A DNA stretch of 64,000 bases, from NCBI RefSeq assembly GCF_041224595.1, contig NZ_JBGFGN010000135.1, positions 53,665 to 117,664 on the forward strand. Reading direction: 5' to 3'. Shown in pieces: positions 50,111-59,900 of the stretch. A program made the translations under genes and the position numbers. Position 1 is the stretch's first letter; each line of letters starts with the position of its first letter. The stretch is from Donghicola sp041224595. Lineage in GTDB: Bacteria; Pseudomonadota; Alphaproteobacteria; Rhodobacterales; Rhodobacteraceae. Under the pieces are notes generated by a model. The model saw only the letters and a program-made list of their open reading frames with translations. It ran no database searches and was not told where the DNA came from.

Positions 50111-50542
50111 TTACTCTGCCGGAACGGCTCGGTCCAGTCTCGAGCGCAGGGCGGGGGCGGCAAACATGCCAAGTGCCATCGCCGCAACAAAAACCAGACC
50201 CCCGATCCCGTTAAAGGTCAGCGAAGCCAATGACGGGCCGGGGCACAGACCGGCCAAACCCCAGCCTGCGCCGAACAGGACAGAGCCCAGAACCAGATTG
50301 CGGCCAAGGCGCGCTTCGGGCTTTGGGGGGAACTCTCCGCCCGCTAGCGGTTTGCGGCCGCGGGTCAGTTGCCATGCGATGGCCATGGGGACAATCGCGC
50401 CGCCCATGACGAAGGCCAGCGTCGGATCCCAATCGCCGAAGACGTCCAGCCAGCCTTGGACCTTGGTGGTGTCGACCATGCCCGAAACCAACAGGCCAGC
50501 GCCGAACAATGCGCCCGAAATCAGTGCAAAGATACTGCGCAT
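50111..50542 (-). CDS. YeeE/YedE sulfur-transport half (C-terminal type)
   Basis: A 143-residue membrane protein with four hydrophobic segments: GALFGAGLLVSGM, MGGAIVPMAIAW, SVLFGAGWGLAGLCPGPSL and GGLVFVAAMALGMFAAP. The GLCPGPS motif has the cysteine typical of thiosulfate/sulfide transporters of the YeeE/YedE family (PmpB-type half). ATG 50542 shares a base with the upstream stop (TGATG). It functions with the next gene as a split transporter. Confidence 0.85.
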   Translation of the reverse strand: MRSIFALISGALFGAGLLVSGMVDTTKVQGWLDVFGDWDPTLAFVMGGAIVPMAIAWQLTRGRKPLAGGEFPPKPEARLGRNLVLGSVLFGAGWGLAGLCPGPSLASLTFNGIGGLVFVAAMALGMFAAPALRSRLDRAVPAE

Positions 50543-50967
50543 CAGATCACTCCTAGCATGTGGCGGAAGAACACGACGGTCAGACCGCCCGCGAGGATGT
50601 ACATCACTGTCGCGACGATGCCGCGCAGGGACAGTCGAGAGATCCCGCAAACGCCGTGGCCCGAGGTGCAGCCGTTGGCAAAGCGGGTGCCTACGCCCAC
50701 CAGAATACCGGCGGCGGCGATGACCCAAAGGTTGTTGGTTAAGTGGGTGTCGACCTCTGTGTAGATCGGCAATAGGACGGCAGGGAACAGGATCAATCCC
50801 CCAAGGAACGCAATGCGCTCTTTGGCGGTGCTCCATCCGCTGCCATCCACAAGTCCACCAATGATGCCGCTGGCGCCCATGACCCTGCCGTTCGCAAGCA
50901 GGTAGACGGCACCGGCAAGGCCGATCAGCAGTCCGCCGATCAAGCCCATGATCCAGTCTTGTTCCAT
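50542..50967 (-). CDS. YeeE/YedE sulfur-transport half (N-terminal type)
   Basis: A 141-residue membrane protein with GRVMGASGIIGGLV and RFANGCTSGHGVCGISRLS. The latter holds the two cysteines (C-T-S-G-H-G-V-C) that relay sulfur in this family (PmpA-type half). Together with the next gene it would import a sulfur species such as thiosulfate or polysulfide. Precedes its partner with a one-base overlap. Confidence 0.87.
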   Translation of the reverse strand: MEQDWIMGLIGGLLIGLAGAVYLLANGRVMGASGIIGGLVDGSGWSTAKERIAFLGGLILFPAVLLPIYTEVDTHLTNNLWVIAAAGILVGVGTRFANGCTSGHGVCGISRLSLRGIVATVMYILAGGLTVVFFRHMLGVI

Positions 50968-50993
50968 GTCGTTTCCTATAATGTCCTAGACAG

Positions 50994-51026
50994 GCGGGGC
51001 GATAAGGGAGGAAGAAATCGCCCCGC
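50994..51026. repeat. Stem-loop between the MBL gene and the YeeE pair
   Basis: A perfect ten-base stem GCGGGGCGAT/ATCGCCCCGC with a 13-base loop, just after the MBL stop. No T-run, so probably an mRNA processing or stability element setting MBL above transporter expression. Confidence 0.7.
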
Positions 51027-51034
51027 TGCACTGG

Positions 51035-51898
51035 TTAAATCTTGTTGACGGGTACCTTGAGGAACACGTCACCCTTTTCATCAGGCTCGGGCATGTTGCC
51101 CGCGCGCATGTTCACCTGAAGCGAGGGGATGATCAGGCGGGGCATCGCAAGGGTCGCGTCGCGTTCATCGCGCATGCGGACGAAATCCTCTTTGGCTTTG
51201 CCTTCGCCCACGTGGATGTTCAGGCGCTTCTGTTCACCCACGGTGGTTTCCCATGCATATTCGTCGCGGCCCGGTGCCTTGTAGTCGTGGCCCACAAAGA
51301 TGCGGGTTTCATCGGGCAGGGTGAGGATCTTTTGGATCGACGCATACAGGGTTTCCGACGAGCCGCCTGGGAAGTCACAGCGTGCGGTGCCGAAATCGGG
51401 CATGAACAGGGTGTCGCCCACAAAGGCCGCATCGCCGATCACGTAGGTCAGGCAAGCAGGGGTGTGGCCGGGGGTGTGCAGCACGTCGCCACGCATCTGG
51501 CCGATGTGGAAGCTGTCGCCCTCTTTGAAGAGTTTGTCGAACTGGCTGCCGTCGCGCTGGAACTCGGTGCCTTCGTTAAAGACCTTGCCAAAGGTGTCCT
51601 GCACCACAGTGATGTTGTCACCGATGCCGATTTTACCGCCGACGCGTTCCTGAATGTAGGGCGCGGCGGACAGGTGGTCAGCGTGCACGTGGCTTTCGAG
51701 CAGCCACTCAACGGTCAGATCGTTGTCCTGCACGAACTTCACGATGGCATCGGCCGAGCGGGTGTCGGTGCGGCCCGATGCGTAATCGAAGTCAAGCACA
51801 CTATCCACAACGGCGCAGGCGCTGCCCTGAGGGTCGCGAACCACATAAGAGATGGTAAAGGTGGCTTCGTCAAAGAAGGCTGTCACTTCGGGGGTCAT
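51035..51898 (-). CDS. MBL-fold hydrolase, persulfide dioxygenase (ETHE1/Blh)-like
   Basis: A 287-residue metallo-beta-lactamase fold protein with H70-V-H72-A-D74-H75 (SHVHADHLS), a later HTPGHTPAC, GDTLFMPDFGTARCDFPGGSS and FVGHDYKAPGRDEYAWET. This spacing is that of the bacterial persulfide dioxygenases of the BigR/Blh group. It uses iron to oxidise glutathione persulfide to sulfite. It lies with DUF442 and YeeE halves, the usual sulfide-detoxification set, but no sulfide:quinone reductase or ArsR-type regulator is encoded nearby. Confidence 0.87.
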   Translation of the reverse strand: MTPEVTAFFDEATFTISYVVRDPQGSACAVVDSVLDFDYASGRTDTRSADAIVKFVQDNDLTVEWLLESHVHADHLSAAPYIQERVGGKIGIGDNITVVQDTFGKVFNEGTEFQRDGSQFDKLFKEGDSFHIGQMRGDVLHTPGHTPACLTYVIGDAAFVGDTLFMPDFGTARCDFPGGSSETLYASIQKILTLPDETRIFVGHDYKAPGRDEYAWETTVGEQKRLNIHVGEGKAKEDFVRMRDERDATLAMPRLIIPSLQVNMRAGNMPEPDEKGDVFLKVPVNKI

Positions 51899-51924
51899 GG
51901 CTATGTCTCCGGGCGTTCTGTTTC

Positions 51925-51950
51925 GCTACATATATAATATCATGAATATG
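51925..51950. promoter_or_regulatory. AT-rich imperfect palindrome upstream of the persulfide-dioxygenase-like gene
   Basis: An unusually AT-rich run, TATATAATATCATGAATATG, in GC-rich surroundings, 33-50 bases upstream of the MBL start. BigR/SqrR-type operators in relatives are AT-rich imperfect palindromes near the -10, so this could be one. No regulator is encoded beside it. Confidence 0.35.
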
Positions 51951-52048
51951 AGATGCAAGTATTTTCGCCTTGATCTGGGTCAAGGTTTAAATAGATGCGG
52001 AGCGATACAGTTAAGGGTGGAGGAAACCTCTTCTGAAAGGTGCGAAAA

Positions 52049-52603
52049 ATGAGCATTCATGAGCTGAATCGCGCCAAGTTACAGGAACGTTTGCAAGGGC
52101 TGACCTCAAGGCTTGACGCGATTGAAACTGGATTGGAAACTAATACTCAGCGCGAGTGGCCTGCAAATAGAGCATCGCGCGTGGGGGATGAGTTTCTCGT
52201 GTGTGTCAGTCAAGAGGCAGAGGATCTGGCGGCAGTCGTCGGTGCCTTGCAGCGATTTGATTCGGGCACATATGGACAATGTATGTTGTGCGGCGAAACG
52301 ATCTCTGCCGCGCGGCTGGAAAAGGCCCCGACAGCAACCCTATGCAAGGGCTGCGCAATGTCGGTGGCTGGGACACGCGCTCTAGGGGAGGAAATGCGCA
52401 TGGACATCTATGAAAAGAAAGCTGATCTGATCGCCCGCATCAATGCAGCGGGAGAGGATCGTCACGAGATGCTGCCTGAACTGCAGAGTTTGGTGAGCGA
52501 ACTGGAAAGCCACGGCAACACCGTGTCGGCCAATCTGAAATACATGCTGGCCGAACTCGAAGATGAGGCCCGCGAGGCCGAAATGGACAACTTCCCTATC
52601 TGA
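52049..52603 (+). CDS. TraR/DksA-type zinc finger protein with C-terminal extension
   Basis: A 184-residue protein. An N-terminal coiled coil (about 5-75) leads into a C4 zinc finger (CMLCGETISAARLE...ATLCKGC, about residues 78-105) as in DksA/TraR. Unlike the usual 100-150 residue family member it continues for some 75 residues rich in Glu and Leu (ALGEEMRMDIYEKKADLIARI, then LVSELESHGNTVSANLKYML, split), predicted helical. DksA-type proteins bind RNA polymerase secondary channel. The extension function is unknown. ATG 52049 has GAAAGG 8 bases upstream. Confidence 0.8.
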   Translation: MSIHELNRAKLQERLQGLTSRLDAIETGLETNTQREWPANRASRVGDEFLVCVSQEAEDLAAVVGALQRFDSGTYGQCMLCGETISAARLEKAPTATLCKGCAMSVAGTRALGEEMRMDIYEKKADLIARINAAGEDRHEMLPELQSLVSELESHGNTVSANLKYMLAELEDEAREAEMDNFPI

Positions 52604-52660
52604 CCACAAATCCGGTCGGGCGAGGGGGTTCGGCCGTTCGTGACGTAGAGAAGAAATGCA

Positions 52661-52697
52661 AAAGGGCGCGCCTTTCTCGGTGCGCCCTTTCTTTATT
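52661..52697. terminator. Terminator after the DksA-like gene
   Basis: AAAGGGCGC pairs with GCGCCCTTT around a 12-base loop, then CTTTATTT on plus; on minus the stem is followed by TTTTGCATTT. It may serve both convergent genes. Confidence 0.85.
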
Positions 52698-52713
52698 TGG
52701 GTGATGGTCGGTC

Positions 52714-52929
52714 TTAGCCCAGAGAGATGCCCATGATCACCGACATCAGACCGATGACGGACACAAACAGGGCGCCCATGTTGATCGGCATCGCCTTCTT
52801 GATCCGCTCGCGCAGTTCTTCATCGGTGAGGTCAGCGCGCTTGGCTTTCCAGACCGTGACAATCGACCAAAGAATGCCCGTCAGGCCCAGTACCGACAGG
52901 GCAGCGCCGCCCCAGATCATCCAGCTCAT
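52714..52929 (-). CDS. Small two-helix membrane protein, unknown function
   Basis: A 71-residue protein with a hydrophobic segment at residues about 5-27, a charged middle (KAKRADLTDEELRERIKKA) and a second hydrophobic segment (about 50-70). No recognised domain. GGAGATGAACC precedes the ATG. It stands alone between terminators and is convergent to the DksA-like gene. Conserved hypothetical, role unknown. Confidence 0.7.
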   Translation of the reverse strand: MSWMIWGGAALSVLGLTGILWSIVTVWKAKRADLTDEELRERIKKAMPINMGALFVSVIGLMSVIMGISLG

Positions 52930-53048
52930 GGTTCATCTCCAAAAAATGTGTCGGGGCAGCGGTAAAACATGCTGGCCCCTGCGGCAAGACCTTGCACCCT
53001 GTCAGGTCACGGTCTATCCCGTGCTCCAGCACAAACGCGAGGACCCCC

Positions 53049-53318
53049 ATGAGCGATATGACCGAAAGCGCCGTAGATGCGAACTATCGTGTGACCGCGG
53101 ACGAGTTGCGTCAGTTTGTCGAACGTTTCGAACGTCTCGAGATTGAAAAGAAAGACATTGCGGACCAGCAAAAAGAGGTCATGGCCGAGGCCAAAGGGCG
53201 CGGTTACGACGTCAAGGTGATGCGCAAGATCATCTCGCTTCGTAAGCGCGACCGTGATGACATCGCCGAAGAAGAAGCGATTCTCGAGATGTATAAGGAA
53301 GCTCTCGGGATGAGCTGA
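53049..53318 (+). CDS. gapR: GapR-family nucleoid protein (DUF2312)
   Basis: An 89-residue helical protein matching DUF2312/GapR. It starts VTADELRQFVERFERLEIEKKDIADQQKEVMAEAKGRGYD (split) and continues KVMRKIISLRKRDRDDIAEEEAILE. In Caulobacter GapR binds overtwisted DNA ahead of replication forks and RNA polymerase. GAGGACCCCC precedes ATG 53049. Length and charge pattern are typical. It has its own terminator. Confidence 0.93.
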   Translation: MSDMTESAVDANYRVTADELRQFVERFERLEIEKKDIADQQKEVMAEAKGRGYDVKVMRKIISLRKRDRDDIAEEEAILEMYKEALGMS

Positions 53319-53342
53319 TCCCGGAGAACTGTGAAATTAGGA

Positions 53343-53373
53343 GGCGCGGCCAGACATGGCACGCGCCTTTTTT
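53343..53373 (+). terminator. Terminator of gapR
   Basis: A bulged nine-pair stem GGCGCGGCC / GGC-A-CGCGCC followed by TTTTTT. Confidence 0.9.
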
Positions 53374-53377
53374 GTGG

Positions 53378-54259
53378 TCAGAGGGGCTGTAGCAGGCGGA
53401 CGCCTGGGAGTTCGGCCACCTTTGGGATGTCTGCTTCGTAATCTGCTGTGACGCGGTCAACGATCTCTTGGGTCAAGCCGGGCAGATCGAGTTCCAACTC
53501 AAGCGCCTCTTCACGCGCAAACTTGTCTAGAAACGCAGTGATGATCCGCTGGCGCTGCGCGTCGGTCTGCGGCGGACGCGTCTCGATATAAGAGTTGAAA
53601 CGGGCAAAGCCTTCTTTGGTCATGATCTCGCGCAGGATGTCGAATTCACCGGCCATCTGGGTGTCAGTCTCGACCCCCGCGATTTCGCGCAGCAGATCAC
53701 CCCAGAGAAGCGGCAGGTCCTCGTAGCACCAGACGGTGAAATTAGCCTGTGGCACGGCGGTGACCAGATGCTCGATCATGTCGGACCAACGCACATCCGC
53801 AAGCCTTACGCCATCAACAAACTCTGCGAAACTGTTGCTACCCGAAAGTCGGTAGGTTTCCGCAATGAAAGTGACTGGATTGCGAATGCACAAATAGACC
53901 TGAAGCTCGTTTGTCGGGAGCAAACCATTGATATCGGCAAGACGTTTGGGAGCGATCGGATAGAGCTTGCCACGTTCAAAAATTCGATGGGCGCGACCCA
54001 GAATGTTCTCATGGGACAGGACAATGCGGTCGGTTCCGGCGCGCATGCCGATGTCCTTGAGCATCTTGTCCCGCAGACGTTGATTGACGCTTTCGCCCTT
54101 CATGAGGTCTGTCAGCAGATCCAGCATAGGCTTGCGGTAGTCATTCACCTGCGGTACCGAAATCCCTGCAATCTCGAGCCGGTCGGCATTCGCAGAAAGA
54201 CATTGGATCAAGCGATCATTGTCTGTTCCGTGTGCACCGATGTGCAAAGCGATCTGCAT
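53378..54259 (-). CDS. Sulfotransferase-like P-loop fold protein, function unknown
   Basis: A 293-residue protein. It begins MQIALHIGAHGTDNDRLIQCLSANADR, which resembles the phosphosulfate-binding loop (GAPKTGT type) of sulfotransferases, but the canonical Gly-Thr-Ser/Thr is replaced by GAHGTDND. A later CIRNPVTFIAETY resembles the 3'-phosphate motif (RNP). The rest is alpha-helical and not recognised. The altered loop argues for weak or changed activity. It is convergent with gapR and divergent from the ABC permease gene. Named by resemblance only. Confidence 0.6.
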   Translation of the reverse strand: MQIALHIGAHGTDNDRLIQCLSANADRLEIAGISVPQVNDYRKPMLDLLTDLMKGESVNQRLRDKMLKDIGMRAGTDRIVLSHENILGRAHRIFERGKLYPIAPKRLADINGLLPTNELQVYLCIRNPVTFIAETYRLSGSNSFAEFVDGVRLADVRWSDMIEHLVTAVPQANFTVWCYEDLPLLWGDLLREIAGVETDTQMAGEFDILREIMTKEGFARFNSYIETRPPQTDAQRQRIITAFLDKFAREEALELELDLPGLTQEIVDRVTADYEADIPKVAELPGVRLLQPL

Positions 54260-54349
54260 CTTGAAAAGCCCCTAACCGTGGTCTTGTTTGTTTTGGCTAT
54301 CATATGGTCTTTTCTGGACAGTTAAACCGCAAACGGGCAGGAACGCCAC

Positions 54350-56005
54350 ATGACCGATCTTTCCGTTTCCCATGCCAAAAGATATCGTCTGCGCCTGCCT
54401 GACCCATGGTCGTCCGGTGCGCTGGCGATTGCCGTTTTCGTTCTGGCGCCGATCCTGTCGGTGGTCTGGATTGCCCTGAACCCGACGGTGAATATCTGGC
54501 CACACCTCTTGGCCACGACCTTGCCAAGGTACTTTGTCACCACCCTAGAGATGATGTTCGCTGTGGGTGCGGTTGCTGCGGCAACGGGGACGGGGGCCGC
54601 TTGGCTGGTTGTTCGGTACAGCTTTCCGGGCGTGCGAATTCTAGAGTGGCTGATCCTTCTGCCTCTGGCGATCCCGGCCTACATTGGTGCGTATGCTCTG
54701 GTCGATTTTCTGGAATATGCGGGGCCGGTTCAGACATCTCTGCGTAGCCTGTTTGGATGGCAAAACTCCCGCGATTACTGGTTCCCCGAAATCCGGAGTC
54801 AATGGGCGGCGGTCACTGTCTTGGCGGCGTCTATGTATCCCTATGTGTATCTGCTGGCGCGTGCGGGCTTTCGCGAACAATCGGGCTGCGGCCACGAGGT
54901 CGCGCAGTCCCTTGGGGCAGGGGGATGGTCGCGGTTCTTCCGGATTGGCTTGCCCTTGGCGCGGCCTGCAATCGCGGCAGGCACCGCGATTGTGATGATG
55001 GAGACCGTGAACGACTTTGGGACCATGGACTACTTTGCGGTCCAGACCCTGACGACAGGGATCTTCACCACGTGGCTCGAAAGCAATAATGCCGGCGGTG
55101 CGGCGCAGATTGCCTGCGTTGTCCTGTCGCTGGTGATTTTTCTGGTGGCGCTCGAAAAAGTGAGCCGCAAAAAGGTTCGCTTCTACGCGTTGTCCAAGAG
55201 GCATCGCCCCATTCAACGGCTGCCTTTGCGCGGTATTGCGGGCTGGATGGCCTGCGCGGCTTGTCTGTTTCCGTTCTTGGTCGGGTTTGTGCTTCCTGCA
55301 GCGGTGATCGCGGATCATGCCCTATCGAATATCGAAGGGTTTTGGGCTCCGGGTTTGCTCAAGGCGCTCTGGAACACGTTGACAGTGGGGGGCATCGCGG
55401 CGGTGGTTACGGTCATTGCGGCGCTCTTCATGGTGTATGGCGTCCGCCTGTCTGGCCGCAAATTGCCAGCAGTGATCGCGCCGATCACGACGATTGGGTA
55501 TGCCGCGCCCGGCGCGGTTCTGGGTATCGGCATCCTGATCCCCTTGGCCAAGGTTGACCATTTACTGGCTGACCTTACCGAAGCCATCACCGGAGCCTCT
55601 GCGGGGCTCATCCTGACCGGTTCGGCTTTTGCACTTGTGGTGGCATATTGCGTGCGCTTCTTTGCGATTGCCCAAGGTGCCGCCGATGCCGCCATGGGCC
55701 GCGTTGCACCAAGCCTTCCTATGGCCGCACGCTCTCTTGGACGTGCCAAGGGGCGTGTTCTGGTCGAAGTCTACTTGCCCCTGATCAGAGGGTCGGTCGG
55801 CTCTGCTCTGCTCTTGGTCTTTGTCGATTGCGTCAAGGAACTTCCGGCAACGCTGCTGCTCCGCCCGTTTAATTACAACACGCTGGCGACGCGGGTCTAT
55901 GATCAGGCGAGTCTCGAGAACTTGGGCGATGCGGCGCCTGCAGCGCTGATGGTCAGTTTTGTTGGCGTTATTGCGGTTGCCATGCTGGCTCGGACGAATC
56001 GATAA
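54350..56005 (+). CDS. Fe3+-type ABC transporter permease (FbpB/FutB-like), orphan
   Basis: A 551-residue permease made of two BPD_transp_1 halves. EAA loops are seen at about residues 182-205 (CGHEVAQSLGAGGWSRFFRIGLPL, split) and 455-480 (AARSLGRAKGRVLVEVYLPL). About twelve hydrophobic segments. This is the fused double permease of the ferric iron (FbpB/SfuB) importers. The usual binding protein and ATPase genes are not next to it, so they must be elsewhere. The ATG lies 91 bases from the divergent sulfotransferase-like gene. Confidence 0.88.
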   Translation: MTDLSVSHAKRYRLRLPDPWSSGALAIAVFVLAPILSVVWIALNPTVNIWPHLLATTLPRYFVTTLEMMFAVGAVAAATGTGAAWLVVRYSFPGVRILEWLILLPLAIPAYIGAYALVDFLEYAGPVQTSLRSLFGWQNSRDYWFPEIRSQWAAVTVLAASMYPYVYLLARAGFREQSGCGHEVAQSLGAGGWSRFFRIGLPLARPAIAAGTAIVMMETVNDFGTMDYFAVQTLTTGIFTTWLESNNAGGAAQIACVVLSLVIFLVALEKVSRKKVRFYALSKRHRPIQRLPLRGIAGWMACAACLFPFLVGFVLPAAVIADHALSNIEGFWAPGLLKALWNTLTVGGIAAVVTVIAALFMVYGVRLSGRKLPAVIAPITTIGYAAPGAVLGIGILIPLAKVDHLLADLTEAITGASAGLILTGSAFALVVAYCVRFFAIAQGAADAAMGRVAPSLPMAARSLGRAKGRVLVEVYLPLIRGSVGSALLLVFVDCVKELPATLLLRPFNYNTLATRVYDQASLENLGDAAPAALMVSFVGVIAVAMLARTNR

Positions 56006-56111
56006 CCCTGCGGCACTTGGGGCGGAACCCTCTGTGCGGTTGGCCCATCTTGGCTTAGCCTGACCCTAAGTTTGTTCGCGCCGCGCGGTGCGACACCGTA
56101 GGGAGAAGCTC

Positions 56112-56702
56112 TTGCTTACATTTGCGGCGGCCGTTTTCTTTTTGATCATCACACCGGGACCGGGCGTTCTGTCCACCGCCGGTGTTGGCGCCAGCTTTGG
56201 CAGGGGAACGGGCCTGCGCTATGTGCTTGGTCTGTTTCTGGGCACGAACCTCGTGGCGGCGGCAGTAGTCAGTGGGTTGGCTGCATTGGTCCTGGCTGAG
56301 CCGCAGCTCAGGACTGTTCTCTTTGCCATATCCTTTGCCTATTTGGTCTATTTGGCGTTTCGGATTGCCTTTGCCGGATCGAAATTGGCCTTTATCGAAC
56401 GCGCGACGCCGCCCGGGGTGTCCGGCGGCATTCTGCTGCAAATCATGAACCCCAAGGCCTATGCGGTGAACACAGCGCTCTACACTGGGTTCGGGTTTAT
56501 GCCGGCCAACTACTGGGTCGAGATGTTAGCGAAGTTCCTGATCATGAATGCAATCTGGATTCCGATCCATTTGCTTTGGCTGTGGGTAGGGATCAAGGTG
56601 CACCAATTATACCTATCGCCGCGCACCCATTCGATCATCAACAAGGCAATGGCCGTCTCGATGTTGCTTGTGGTTCTACTGGCTGGCTCAGAGTTGCTCT
56701 GA
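56112..56702 (+). CDS. LysE-family translocator
   Basis: A 196-residue membrane protein with LTFAAAVFFLIITPGPGVLSTAGVGASFGRGTGLRYVLG (split at about 38), the LysE/RhtB N-terminal motif, and a later LQIMNPKAYAVN. About six hydrophobic segments. Family members export amino acids or related compounds. I choose TTG 56112 as start because AGGGAGAAG is 4-7 bases upstream. A GTG at 56088 has no ribosome site. Confidence 0.8.
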   Translation: MLTFAAAVFFLIITPGPGVLSTAGVGASFGRGTGLRYVLGLFLGTNLVAAAVVSGLAALVLAEPQLRTVLFAISFAYLVYLAFRIAFAGSKLAFIERATPPGVSGGILLQIMNPKAYAVNTALYTGFGFMPANYWVEMLAKFLIMNAIWIPIHLLWLWVGIKVHQLYLSPRTHSIINKAMAVSMLLVVLLAGSELL

Positions 56703-56953
56703 GCCGCCGCGCCCGATGAGGCGCTGGCGATCACCCGAGCGCAAATCCGTCGCGTTTCGACCAAATTACTATCCCTGAAGAGCATTCAATATGGCGCGTG
56801 CAGAACAACTGTTTTGACTTATGTGATCGCGTTTGTTTTCGTAGTTGCCATGAAAATGACAAAATTTGTTCCGGACAGGAGGGCTCATCTGGTCAATGAG
56901 CGAAGCCCCTGGTCGGAGCTGTGTGGTAACGGTGCTGTTCTGAGGGTCTTGGT

Positions 56954-59900
56954 ATGCAGAGTTCTCTGCCTTCTTTCTCGTCTGAAATTACTATTGGATA
57001 TGAGTTCGCTTTGGCGGTCTCGGCGCGCTTTGACGATTTGAGCGGAGTGCAGCAAAAGGTCTTTGATATTACAGATGCTGAGACGGGCACGCGATTGTGG
57101 CTGGGTCAGACTGCAGGCAACGACATGGAACTCGGTCTCGTGCAGGATGGCGTTGTCACGACACTGGTCGCGGAAGATGCCCTGATCGAAGGCGAGACAG
57201 GGACATGGCGGGTGGACTTCACGCCCTTCGGGACAATGAGCCTAAGTCTGGATGGTGAAGTTCTGGCCGAAGCGGATGGTGCTTTGACGGCGTCGATGGA
57301 CGCACCTTCGGTCCTGATCGGGCAATCCACATATGCAGGCGACGATGACTTGATCGGACATGTCGGATTTCTCCAGACCGCGCCCTATGGCGAAGGCGGA
57401 GAAGATCCGAATCTGGGCATGACGGGGCAATGGATTCAAGGGGACATCGGTGCGGCATCGATCTCTGCCACGGACCTCGAAGGAGACGGAGAATTCTCTG
57501 GCGTCATTGCTCTTACGATCATCCCGCTGCATTCCATCGTGCTGCCAGATGGCAAAGTTCTGGGCTTCGGGTCTACGGAGGCGGGGATGCAAGGGGGACA
57601 GTTTGTCTACTCCTTGTTCGATCCCGAAACCGGCGTCGAAGAGGTTCTGCCGAATACGACTGGTGTGAATACGTTCTGTTCCAACATGAGCCTCGATCCT
57701 GCCACGGGCAATGTCATCATCATGGGGGGCGATGCGAACGGCACAGGAAATGTGATTGCGGGCATCAACGATGTGGTGGTCTTTGACTACCAAACCCGCA
57801 CCATCCGCGATGCAGAGCTTGGGGATATGGAATACGCCCGTTGGTATCCCACGACGGTCAACTTGCCCAACGGCGAAATTCTGTGCATCGGCGGTCGTGA
57901 CGGGGATTATAACGGGATCACATTGGCCGAAGTTTACAATGCTGAAACCGGCTGGCGTACGCTGACCGACGCCGAAATGCCCGATTTTGCTGATGTAAAC
58001 GACGCGGACCGTCTGAACGAAAGCTGGTGGTATCCCCATGTCTTCGCGAACAGCCTAGGCGAAGTGATCGTGATCGAGGCCGAAGGCGACGACATCTACA
58101 GAATGACAACCGAAGGCACCGGCTCTGTCGAGAAAATCGGTCAAACAGGCTTTGACAGCTACAAGCTGAATTCCTCGATCATGTATGACGTGGACCAGAT
58201 CGCGATCATTGGGGATGATGGTGGCATCTATACTGCTGATATCTCTGCAGTTGTGCCAAGTTTCACCAAAGTAGCCGAGATCGAAGGCCCGCGCACCAAT
58301 GCGGGGATGATCCCCTTGCCTGATGGACGCATCGCAATCACCGGCGGGGGGAACACAGGCTATCAGGGCAACGATCTGGAATCGGCGGTGAACACTGTTA
58401 CGATCTGGGATCCGGTGAATAATAGCGTCGAGCAAGAGGCCGAGGGCGAACTCGCGCGGCTCTATCACTCATCGCACCTGCTGCTGCCTGATGGGACAAT
58501 CTGGATCTCTGGTGGCGGCGCACCGGGACCGCTGGCCAATACCAACGCCGAACTCTACGCGCCGGACTACCTGTATGACGACGACGGCAGTCTGGCCGAG
58601 CGTCCGGTCATCGAAGATGCGCCCACGAATATCGCAGCAGGCCAGTCATTCCAGATCACGGTAGATGATACCTCGGACATTTCGCAGATCACGGCTGTGA
58701 AATCAGGCGCAATGACCCACGGTCGCAATGCAGACGGGCGCTTTCTTGAGTTGGATCACAAGGTCATCGACAACACGACCATTGAAATCACCACCCCCGG
58801 CGCAACAGTCATGATCGGCGGGCTGTGGATGCTCTATGCCGTGGATGATGCGGGAACGCCATCGGTCGCGTCCATGCTCGGTGTCGATATGGATGTCGAG
58901 ATCACAGAAACCCCGCCGCTCGAACAGGACAGCCTTCAGTATTTTAACATCGACGATGACGAGATCACAGGCGCGTTCGACCTCAGCGTCGAAGCGCGGT
59001 TCGACGACCTTGGGGCAGGGGCGTGGCAGCGGGTCTTTGATTTTGGGAACGGCGAATACCAAGACAACATCTGGCTGGGTCAGGTTGCGGGCTCGGACAC
59101 CATGGGCTTCGAGGTTTTCAATGGCGCGGAGTCGGCGCGGATCGAAGCGCCGAATGCCATTGTCGAAGGAGAGCTTGCGGAGTGGAGCGTATCGGTTGAC
59201 GCAAACGGCTTGATGCAGCTCTGGAAAGACGGCGCGCTTCTGGCAGAAGGCCAAGGCTATGTTCCGGCGGATGTCGATCGTGCCCTAAGATACGTTGGCG
59301 ATTCAAATTGGGTGAACGATACGCGGCTCGTCGGGCAGGTCCGCAATTTGGAAGTCGTGAACGAAGGGGATACCGCCGAGACAGCGGGCCAGTTCACCGC
59401 GCCAGATCCTGATCCTGCACTGGTGTTCGAGGCAGAGGCAACCGTCCGTTATGACGATGTAGAGGGCGGCGCATGGCAACGGGTCTTTGACTTTGGCAAT
59501 GGACCTGGCGCCGATAATCTGTGGCTCGGGCAAGTCTATTACAGCAGCGATATGCGCTTCGAGGTCATTGTAAACGGCACTGCCATGAACGTGACCGCAG
59601 AAAACGCGTTGATCGAAGGCGAGACCGCAACGTGGCGCGCGACCATCGATACCACCGGCTGGACCCGCCTTTACAAGGACGGGGCATTGGTGGCCGAAGC
59701 TCTTGGCCAAATTCCCGAGGATGTGGACCGCGCCAACCAGCTGGTCGGTCAGTCGAATTGGGGCGGGGACACTCCGCTGATCGGCGAGGTGACGGAGTTC
59801 GACATCAATGAAACCGGCCCATTGGATGCGCCAGTTCTAACGCTACACGCTGCTGCGGACCAAACCGAAACCGATGCGGGCCTGAACACAACGATGGTGT

